A stretch of 64,000 nt of DNA from contig OY804580.1 in assembly GCA_963680875.1 (NCBI GenBank), positions 110,611,534 to 110,675,533 of the forward strand, written 5' to 3'. Below, piece by piece: positions 29,061 through 40,000 of the stretch. Origin of the DNA: Bathymodiolus brooksi. Its lineage: Eukaryota; Mollusca; Bivalvia; Mytilida; Modiolidae. Within the stretch, counting starts at the first letter, position 1. Each line of letters begins with the position of its first letter. The notes under the pieces are model-generated. The model had not been told where the DNA came from. It did not search any database and saw only the letters and a list, made by a program, of their open reading frames with translations. The position numbers and the translations under genes were made by a program.

Positions 29061-29486
29061 AGTTATAATGCAAAAAAAATATTTCCCCTTTTTTCTATAT
29101 GCATTGTTGTAAATTATGGGAGAAAAATGCGTTGACTCAAAGAGAAATAAATTTTTTTTTCCTCCTCTGTAAAGAAAATGGTTGGTCTCTAGGAAGACTA
29201 GACGTCTTGTGTAAATGGTAATAGAACAAGTGGTAGTTTCATCACATTAGTCACAGTTGTGTAATTTAGTTTGAATATATTTACATTCTCATATAGTACA
29301 CCTCAGTTTTCATAGCAATTTCTAATAATCCCACGCATGCATCATTACATGTATAATAGAACAGAAAGGTCAACGGAATCCCACCAATATCAGCAAACCG
29401 AACAATCACCTATATCACTCAATTCATTGACACCCTCTAAGCATGTTTTAAAATGATAGCTTATATAAATTCCATTACTAGCGCGG
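29061..29486. other. intergenic DNA, nothing recognised
   Basis: No supported feature. Confidence 0.5.
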
Positions 29487-29790
29487 TACAGACAATACAA
29501 TGGCAAAAGGAAAAGGGGCAAAGGTACAAACAATAATCTACAAAACACCACACAGATAACTAAAGATTGGCGGTAACACGAACCCCATAAAATACCGGAG
29601 TGAACTCAGATGCTCTGGAAGGATAAGCAGTTCCTGTCCCACTAGGTACTGTCGTGTTTACAACTAAACCCGATGATAAATCATGAGGAAAGGACAGGAT
29701 TGTGATTACGACAAACGGCCGAACATTCCTGTGGTCATTTCTGAAGCGGATATTCCATATTGGTTAACCAAGTCATTGGCCATCTAGTTT
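29487..29790 (+). mobile_element. dispersed repeat (CACGAACCCCA...), copy 2
   Basis: Begins near GGTACAGACAATACAATGGC and keeps the block order of the copy at 24055, then continues further: AGGAAAGGACAGGATTGTGA, TTACGACAAACGGCC, a GGATATTCCATATTGGTTAA block and CCAAGTCATTGGCC. This copy has no 62-bp array in front of it. Non-coding. Confidence 0.75.
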
Positions 29791-30032
29791 CCTTTGCAGT
29801 TAGTGCTACTCTAATATTAATTTTGATAAATACCAACTAGTTGATACGCGTCTGGAACATATTTTGTCTGTTATATTATATTGGCACTTCGTACTGGATG
29901 AGATGCCGTCATGGTCCATTGGTGCGGCAGTCAATCTGAAGTTTGATTGAGTCATTCATGTAGTCCAAGAGTGTGTTTTTGTTCTTTTGACTTTCCTTTC
30001 TAACAAGATATACTGGTAGTTTATTCAACAAG

Positions 30033-30250
30033 GGTTAGGGTTATGATGCTTAACGCGACTTTCAACAATATTTCAGTTATATTGTGGATGTCAGTTTTAT
30101 TGGAGTAAACCGGAGTACCTGGAGAAATGAAAGTCGCGCACAAATACGGCAGAAAATATCACAGAGGCGGACATAGTGGCCGAATAAGCCAGCGTCCACA
30201 GTAGTTCCTATGGTATCCTGTGGTAAAACCACCGACCTGCCGCAAGTCAG
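30033..30250 (-). mobile_element. tRNA-derived SINE with TTAGGG-like tail
   Basis: On the + strand it begins GGGTTAGGGTTATGATGCTT, then AACGCGACTTTCAACAATAT, TTCAGTTATATTGTGG and TCAGTTTTATTGGAGTAAAC, and ends in the ACCGACCTGCCGCAAGTCAG part of the body. The true 5' (tRNA-like) head would be to the right and is missing, so this is a 5'-truncated minus-strand insertion. It lies about 490 bp upstream of the Mondo start codon. Confidence 0.75.
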
Positions 30251-30734
30251 AACAAAAAGGAAGTGATAGATATATTTAGCTTATATATTAGAGAATAACG
30301 AATAATGTTAAATTTATGTAAAATATATTCAAGTGTATTGTTTACCAAGTTACGAAAGTTTATTGTTGTTTATCTGAAAATATAAATTCCAAAACTGTAT
30401 GACAAATACCCAGTGATCAGTCCAGTATCAGTTACTTGGGTACATTACTTTTGTTTGTGCTCAGAATTTAAAGTTGCGTCGAATTATCTGAAATTAACGT
30501 ATGTAGACCTATCATGATGTAATAAATATAATATATTAAATATTGTATGGAAATGCGTTTTTTACACTCTGTATTATGCTGGTATTTGGATTGTTCGCTC
30601 GTAGTTGGTTCATAGCTGGTTTATTTATTTATAGGGTTATTTGCGGTCATTGGACATATTTTAGAATCTTGCACCGCAAATACAGCCAAAAACATTGAAA
30701 ATATTGCATATTTTTGTTATTGAAATGCTAACAT
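30251..30734 (+). promoter_or_regulatory. upstream region of the Mondo-like gene (5' UTR and/or promoter, not resolved)
   Basis: This AT-rich stretch precedes the first ATG. No convincing TATA box, CACGTG E-box or initiator could be fixed from the sequence. In-frame stops occur upstream of 30735, so the coding frame does not continue to the left. An upstream non-coding exon cannot be excluded. Confidence 0.3.
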
Positions 30735-31054
30735 ATGGCTGCGGTTATGACTATGGAAAGTTCAAGACGTTTGCCAGGGTTGTTGGAGTCGGCTAGAGGC
30801 ATGGACATGGCCATTAAACAAGAGATAGAAGACCACGAGACGATCCATAGTGGCCACTTCATGCTAAGTAGAGTGCATGACCCTTCCCCCGAAGACGACG
30901 ATGAAGACTCGTCTTCACAGAGTGCAGAAAAGACTGTGGCTTATGATTTTACTAATTCAAAGAAAGAACCATCGTCTTCTTATGAGTTCAGGCCATCACA
31001 GGCGATTGACTCATCACTTTCAAAGCTGTTTGAATGTTTGACCCTAGCTTACAG
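30735..31054 (+). CDS. MLXIP: Mondo exon 1 (start, MCR I and start of MCR II)
   Basis: 320 nt, residues 1-106 plus two bases. The first ATG of the frame follows in-frame stops. Further ATGs (MTMESS, MDMAIKQ) are close by, so the exact start is not certain. Residues about 36-44 read IHSGHFMLS, the first Mondo conserved region. An acidic [12 protein letters not shown] stretch follows. The last residues, [13 protein letters not shown], match the nuclear export signal of MondoA/ChREBP. The donor is TTACAG|GTAAAC, and codon AG|T is completed by exon 2. Confidence 0.92.
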
Positions 31055-34000
31055 GTAAACAAACACAGGTCATGTGTTGTTCTATTGCATAAGAAAATGT
31101 TGTTCACAAGAGAAAGTTGCTATGTTATGTGAATGTTGCATAGACCAGTTTGCATTATGGACCTATGAAAATAAGAATGCATCACTTGCTATTCATTGAC
31201 ATAAATGTACAAACAGGTAGTCTGAAATCATGAAATGTGTTTAAAAAGTACTCCACATTGCTCAACCTTTTTGTTAAATTAGAATTTATCATAATGAAAA
31301 CAAGGACGTATTTATACGTCCTTGATGAAAATTAATGGCATTGGCACAATAATTATGAATAAAGTTTGCCTTTTAAAGAAAGAAGTAAATTGCTGAATTC
31401 AACTACACTCTATACAACCACATACTAGAGGTTACCAAAGACAGCAAATACCTTGGAGTTACATTCAGCTCAGACTTAAGTTAGACCAGCCACATTAACA
31501 ACATATCACCAAAAGCCAACCGCACCATCGGTTTCCTAAGGTGCAATATACATTCCTGCCCAAAAGAAGTGAAAGCAGCCGCATACACAACTTTGGTACG
31601 ACCATCTATTGAATATGCAAGCTCAGTATGGGACCCTTATACCCGGAACAACATACACCAACTAGAGGCAATACAAAGGAGAGCTGCAAGAAGCTGCAAG
31701 ATTTGTATATAGCAACTTTTATGATAGACAACCTGGAGTAGTAACATCAATGATCTCCAGGTTACAGTGGGAGTCACTAGAACAACGAAGAGCCAAAGCA
31801 AGAGCAACATTCATGTACAAAATAGTTAACAACTTAGATGATGCCCATGCGGAACACATTCTCACACCATCAGACAACAGAACCAGAGGTAATGCAGCCT
31901 ACAGAACACTGTATACAAATGCTGATGTATATCGATATTCTTTCTTCCCGCATGCCATCATCACCTGGAACACCATATATATACCACCAACTCTACGTCA
32001 AGTCAACACCATTGACCAGTTCCAGGCAGGGTTAGGGTCCATCACCCTACCAGTGCTATCCCAGATGTAAATACGTTCATTCCGTTTTTAACTGTATATA
32101 CGATTTGCTTTTAACTGTACAGAAGGGACATGCGCGGAGAGTCAATACTCAATATAGAGTATTCTCCTGATGGGAAGAAGAAGAAGAAATTCAATGCCGA
32201 AAAGATCATAACATAAAATAAAGCAGTAACATGTGTTAATGAAAATGTCGTCTGCATTTAACAACGCCACATCATGTCACATGGCTGCAGAATTGTAGTT
32301 CTTGTCTTTTAATTTTTTTTTGTGATAATAGAGCTATGGATTTCACCCTTTCGTAAACATGCAAAATTCTGACTACAACTGAGGTTGGGCCTTTCGGGAC
32401 AATAATCTCGTCGGCTTTATGGTCGCAAATTGCGTTTACCAACAGACTGTAATACCAAGATTTACTTTCGTGTTACTCGATCTTTAGTTTTATATGTATG
32501 TTTTGTAGATCGTTGTTTGTCCTTTTGTACTTTTTCTTTTGGCTATTGTGTTGTCTGTTCTTCTTTGATATACAGATTCTGCTTGCCCCTTTGGTATCTT
32601 CAAACTCTTACGTCCAAAACAAAAAAATTGCATTAGAATTCTGGATTAGCATGTGCAAAATTAAGCTTAGTAAAAAATTGATTCTATATTTCTATACTTT
32701 TCTTGTAGCTAAGGTTGCAGAGTTAAGAATAAAAAATGGTTATCCCAATTAACAACGTAAATATAAATATTCAAAGATAATTAACTATTGAAGCTTGTAG
32801 ATAAATATTTATTGAAACAAACGATATCAATTTACTTTCGGCGAATTCAACAAACGATAATATAGTAACCAAAAGGTCCCACCTCAGTTGCAGTTGGAAT
32901 TCTGTAAGTTTACAAATGGGTGAAATCCGTAGCTCAATGGTCACAAAAAATGAAGAACCATAAGAGCTACGGTTCTGTAGCTACAACAACATTACAGTAC
33001 AATTGACACAGTCACAGTTAATCCTAGTTATCTTCAATATTTTTTTTCTTCAAACAAATGAATATACTGGTATGTAAACAAATGAATATACTGGTATGTA
33101 AACAAATGAATATACTGATATGTAAACAAACAACATGAGAGATTTAAGGGGACTTTACATTTGATGAAAATACACTACCTGGAATAGAGGATTTACCACT
33201 TCTGGATGTAGTAAACATAGCTAGGTATTACATATATGTGAATCCTCGCATGCAAACATAGACAGCAAGTTTGTTGTTAAACGGCTGGCTGCATGCATGG
33301 TCGTTGTATATCTGCTGCTATGTTAGTGTATAGCCAATCTAGTATTGTTTGAAAATTTTCAGTAATCTGCTGGTGTAGCCATAGTGTCGACACAAGATTC
33401 AAATCTGTGTCAGAATGTGATATAGTATACACATGGCTATATATAAAAAATACCATGATAACTTCCTGGTATATTATAGTTCTCAAATGCATATTGGCAG
33501 ACAAATTATAGACATCATTCCAGAGTGATTTCACATATTTATACAGGAGCTGCGTGGTGTAAACATGTATATAGAAACTTTGAATGTTCATAATAGAACC
33601 TTTTACGATAACTGCGGCCCTACATTCATCAGGGACATTTGTGAGTGGAAAAATGACGATTTCATGGAAAAATTGTGACGTCATAGACACATTTAATTGT
33701 TCTACAACGTCATTTTACGGGAAAGGGTATTATTACCATTCACAAATGTCTGGAATGAATGCAGGACCACAGTTTTTGTGAAACGGTCTATTTGTTTCTT
33801 TACATATTTATTTTTTCTGAAAATAATGCCTAAGTTAACCATCCATCAACTAAGACATTAGTAGGTTGTCATCTTCCTGTGATCTTGTTTCCAAGGAAGG
33901 CTAGTGACATTGACACTTTGTTACCGATTTATATCAAATTTTTTTAGCATTTTAGAAGGTATCAAAAAAAGTGTTTTCAGTTTTTGTATGTAGATAGTTT

Positions 34001-37000
34001 ATTTTTCAACCGTCTTATTAAAGTTTTTCTCTTTTATGTTCCTTATGAAAATATCTTTATTAAAGTATATTTTAACAATTTTCTATGGCTCTTACCATTT
34101 CCAAGATATAAAGGGGTCTAATGGGATCAACACCCAAAATTTTTATTTTTTTATATAGTTTTTTTCTTTTAGATTCTTTATGAAATTTCCTGCCTGCATT
34201 TTTTCAAACATATTTGACTTAACTCTTGTAGTTTGCAAGATAAAATGGGTTAAAGGGAGCCAAAAAACCCAAAATGATAACTTTATTAAAAAAAAATTGA
34301 AGTCAGATTTGTATGCATTTTTTTCCCCATTGAATTCCTTTGAAAAATTCCAAGATTTGTTGTAAGTTCCTTGTAACCCTTATTTACTGTTTCCAAGATA
34401 TGAGGGACCAAAAGAAATCATTGACCCAAAATAATTTTTTTTTTATTTGAAGTCAGATTTTGATATTTTTTTAATTCTTTAGATTCCTTGTGAAATTTCC
34501 TGTCTGTAATTTCCAAACAGATTTTTCCTAACTCATTGGTTCTGACATAAAACTATTGTTTATTTGTAGTGGAAAGCTGGTGTCTCCGAAATGGAAAGCA
34601 TTCAGAGGACTTCACATGACCATCAAAGACAAAGTGAGATTAAATAACATTATCTGGAGGGAATGGCACATGCAATGTAAGTAACCTGAGTACACGGAGA
34701 AAAACCACAGACCTACTGCAAGTCACTGACTCACTTTATCGCATAATGTTGTATCGAGTACACCTCCCCATGAGAGGGATTCAAACTCAAAACTTAAGTG
34801 GTGATGCACACTGATGGCATAGGTGGTTGTAAATTCAGCAACCATACGATCACAACCACAATGGACCCATCATATATTTTTTATTAAGGTAAATAAAAAA
34901 TACTGCACTGTCAGTTAGGTACAATTTCAAAATTCAATAGAAAAAATCTCAGAAAGAGGCAAAATCAATACTCTTAGCGCACAAATACATGACCCCTCAA
35001 TAAAAAGTGTCGGGGTAAAACTAGTTTTATGGGCCCAAACCTCCCCCTTAGTGAAATGATACGGTAATGCAAGTGTATTCTACATGTGGGTAAAATACAA
35101 TCCCTCACATGTAACTGGGTGAATATCATTAAGAATGCTGTAATCTTGAACATTATACATATAAAATACAGTCCCTCACATGTAACTGGGTGAACAGCTT
35201 TATCATTAAGAATGCTGTAATCTTGAACATTATACATATAAAATACAATCCCTCACATGTAACTGGGTGAACAGCATTATCATTAAGAATGCTGTAATCT
35301 TGAACATTATACATATAAAATACAATCCCTCACATGTAACTGGGTGAACAGCATTATCATTAAGAATGCTGTAATCTTGAACATTATACATATAAAATGC
35401 AATCCCTCACATGTAACTGGGTGAACAGCGTTATCATTAAGAATGCTGTAATCTTGAACATTATACATATAAAATACAATCCCTCACATGTAACTGGGTG
35501 AACAGCGTTATCATTAAGAATGCTGTAATCTTGAGCATTATACATATAAAATACAATCCCTCACATGTAACTGGGTGAACAGCGTTATCATTAAGAATGC
35601 TGTAATCTTGAACATTATACATAATATACCTAATATTCCTGAAGAAGTTGTCATTATACATAATATTAGTTCTATTAAAGAGAGTCGATGGCCTCCACCA
35701 TCATCTAAATATTATTATACAAGGCCATCGTAAGACATAATAGAGAAACAGTAGTCAACTTTGACCCAAAATCTAATTGATTTGAACATTTTCTATATTC
35801 ATATAACTTTTTTCTTTTGAATCATTGTAATAATATATATGTGGTATATTTATGGTACAGTCAAACCTGTATCAAGAGGTCACCTTCGGGACAAAGAAAA
35901 AGTGGCCTGATGAGACAGGTGACCTCTTAAAAGATATTCAATTCATATGAAATTTTCTATGACAGGACATGAAAAATATGACCATTTAATACAAGTGACT
36001 GCTTAATAGAGGTGACCGCATGGGCAGGTTTGTCTGTATTTTGTTTTGTATCAATGTAATAGTATATTTATGGTATATTTTCTTTTTAATCTTTGTATTA
36101 AATTGTAGATTTATGGTTTTTTATTTTGCATCCATGTAATGATATATGTATTGTATTCTATTTTTAGATATTTATGGGAGAAAAGGTGTGATTTGCCAGT
36201 TTGCTTCTCCGTTATCAGATGATATACACACCAGACCAGAGGTATATTTCTTATTGGCTAAAAACAAATTATTTGAGATTGGCCCTAGTAGATCTGTATC
36301 GTTTGGTCTTGAAGTCTATCTACACTAAGTATAATTCATTCAAATACTGAGTAACAGCATCTGTGAAATAAGTATTAGGGTTAATAGTATATATATCATT
36401 ACTTTCAGCAATTTATCGTGAATACCAGACTTAAAGGGTTGAGGGTAGCTTTGACAGTTTTAGGGTTAGGGTTATGGTGTTTAATGCCACTTTCAACAAT
36501 ATTTAAGTTATATCATGGCAGTCAGTTTTATTGGTGGAGGAAACCGGAGTACCCGGAGAAAACCATATTGATCCACCACAAGGCGCTGACAAACTTTATC
36601 ACATAATGTTGTTTTGAGAACATCTCTCCATGACCAGGATTCGAACTCACAACTTTAGTGGTGATAGGCACTGATTACATAGTTAGCTGTAAATCCAACT
36701 ACCATATGATCACAACCACGATGGAACATTGACAGTTATAACAAACTCACCAATGATACACTGGGCCGCAGGTAGGTGTCTGGAAACCTTAGCACTGACA
36801 ATACTATTAGGCATGTGGTCAGATGTTAGTGTCCTTAATTATAACCATATGATCGCCCTTGCATGACCCTACTGCAAATGAGTTAAAATAAATTGGGACC
36901 CATAATGAAAAAAGTATGAGATTATGATTCTCTCCCCACCCCTTTTGTCTATCTAGATATACTTTATATAGTAAATGTACTAATAAACACAAGTTAGTAA

Positions 37001-40000
37001 ATATAATTTAGAAATGTATGATCTTTGGCTTTACATACAAGTCCAGACTTTCAAAAAGTTTTAAATATGATCATTTAAATCAGAACTTAATTTTTAGTTG
37101 TTTACAATGAAGTCATCTACTTTTGAAACCCCTGTCTTACCAATGTTAATTATGTAATTACAGGCTATTGTTCTGGAAGGTAAATACTGGAAGAGAAGGT
37201 TAGACACAGTTACAAGTGAATATAAAAGATGGAGGAAATATTTCAAAAGCAAAATAGCTCGTACCAAACCAGATCCCTCCATGTCAGAGGTAGGTTGGGA
37301 AAAAAGTCACAATTTGACATTTAAGTTGGTGCAGAATAGCTCAAACTAAACCAGATCCCTCTATGTCTGAAGTAGGTTGGGAAAAAGGTCACAATTTGAC
37401 ATTTAAGTTAGTGCAGAATAACTCAAATTAAACCAGATCCCTCCGTGTCTGAGGTAGGTTGGGAAAAAAGTCACAATTTGACATTTATGCTGAGTGGGAT
37501 TCAAACTCACAACTTTAGTGGTGATAGGCACTGATTGCACAGGTAGTTCTAAATCCAACTATCATACGAACATGACCAAAATGGCCCCTGGGATTATTAT
37601 TAATAGATGAAAGTAATGATAGAAAAGATAGAATAACTACTGTGATTAATTGTTAATTTGTTTCTGATTAAACTTGAAAAGAAGAAAAATGTTTACAATC
37701 AAAATGTAGATATTTAATTTCATGTGCATGGTGTGTTTCTGGAATAATTTTCATCAGGTACACTCATAATCATAACATTGGAAAGTAAAATAAATTACAA
37801 GTCTCTGGGACCAAGACAACTAAAGGGGCCTAAATGGGATAACCAAATTTAGCTAATATTACCTGTACTTTCAATATTTTTCAAGTGTACTAGTACTTCA
37901 CTATTAAATTACTTTTTTATTAAAATTTGAACAATTTTCATGAAAATCTTATACAGCACTCTTTAAAATAAGGAGGTACCTGGTACCGCCCCTTATTGAA
38001 AGGCTTGTATTACCTATTCCTGAAATTGACATTAGTTTTGACAGAGTACATTATTTAGAAAAGAGTAAAATTTCAACAGGATCTATTTTTAGCTCACCTT
38101 GCCAAAGGCAATGTGAGCTTTTGCCATCATTTGGTGTCCGTCGTCCGTTAACTTTTCACATTTTAATCTTCTCCTCTGAAACCTCTCAGCCAAATGAATT
38201 GAAACTTGGTGGGAAGCATCTATGGAAGGTCTTCTCTAAAGAATGTTCATTTTATCCCGATCCGTTAACAAACATGGCCACCACAGGCAATTCTTGGGTC
38301 TGGTTGGTTCATTTCTAAAAACCTTCTCCATTGTAGTAAACTGTTAAAAGAGAGATAACTCTTGCCTTTAAACTGTTAAAAGAAAGTTAACTCTTGCCAT
38401 TATCTAATGCTGATATAGTGTAACATGTTTATACTATACATTACATGTAGGTATTCACATTTTAATATTCTTTTTAGCTCACCTTGCCAAAGGCAATGTG
38501 GGCTTTTGGCATCACTTGGCGTCCGTCGTTTGTTGTCTGTCATCTGTTAACTTTTCTTCTCCTCTGAAACCCATCAGCCAAATGAACTGAAAATTAGTAG
38601 GAAGCATCTATGGAAGGTTCTCTCTAAAGGGTGCACATTTTGTTATGATCCATTACCAAACATGGCCACCACAGGCATTTCTTGTTTCTGATTGGCCAAT
38701 TAAAAAAAATCTCCTCCTCTGAAACCGCTTGGCCAAATTAACCGAAACTTGGTAGGAAGCATCTATGGAATGTCCTCTATGACGATTGCTCATTTCGTCC
38801 TGATCGGTTAACAAACATGGCCACCACAGGCAATTCTTGTTTCTGATTGGTCGATATCTAAAAAATCTTCTCCTCTGAAACTGCCTAGCCAAATGAACCG
38901 AAACTTGGTAGGAAGCATCTACATGTATGGAAGGTTCTGTATAAAGTTTCTTTCAAAGCAGAATGAAAGATGAGCGACACAGGCTCGGCTGAGCCTCTAG
39001 TTAGATATTAAAAGAGTAAAATTTCAACAGGACCTATATTTAGATATTGAAAGAGTAAAATTTCAACAGGATCTATATTTAGATATTAAAAGAGTAAAAT
39101 TTCAACAGGATCTATATTTAGATATTAAAAGAGTAAAATTTCAACAGGATCTATTTTTAGATATTAAAAGAGTAAAAATTCAACAGGATCTATATTTAGA
39201 TATTAAAAGAGTAAATTTCAACAGAATCTATATTTAGATATTATTTCTTTCAGGTGATGTCTCATGCAGAACTTCTAGACAGGTTAAAGGACATGCATTC
39301 AATACCACGTCGTTATCAGCAGACATCAGCGACAGATCTCCTAATTAATTCTGAGTTTATGGACATTGACTTTACACAAGACCTCTTCTCCAGTATGAAT
39401 CAACCGTTTGCTTTCCCGACAGCGAAGGAATTCTGTAGGTTTTAACATAGATTTAATTATCAACCATTTGCTTTCCCGACAGCGAAGGAATTCTGTAGGT
39501 TTTAACATTGTTTTAACTACTCTTTACAACATTATGTGTGTGGTCATTTTATACAAAATCAAATGTTAAACAGAAATACTTAATAGCACACAGTATAACC
39601 ATCCACAAGAAGATGTAGCTAAGATTTGTATGGTACAGTAAAACATGTCGAAACTGAACCCGGAATAAACTGGAATAAACCAAACATTAAATAAAGTCCT
39701 AATGTAGTAAATCTTTGTTAATTTAACCTGAATAAACAGAACACCAGTCAATTACAAATGCAAAATTTGGTCCCAAGGAGGTTTGCTTTAGACAGGTTTC
39801 ACTACAGTACAGGGTAGTTCTATTAAAACATACATGACACACAGGGAAGACACTTTAAAACCATTACCACGGGTAGGTGTCTAAAACAGCTTTATATTTA
39901 AATGGAACATCTCTCAGTGCCTTTCACAGCTTAGGCTCATAAGTTTAACTTCTACCCCATTGCTGATTAGGCATATGTAACTTTATGTGACAAGTGAGAA

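Noticed and set aside
33277..33690. 137-codon minus-strand frame as a gene in intron 1
   Set aside because: No recognised domain, overlaps another chance frame, ordinary AT-rich intron composition. Kept only as an unassigned frame.
36460..36480. Internal telomere (TTAGGG) array
   Set aside because: Only about two units are present, and they are the tail of an antisense SINE.
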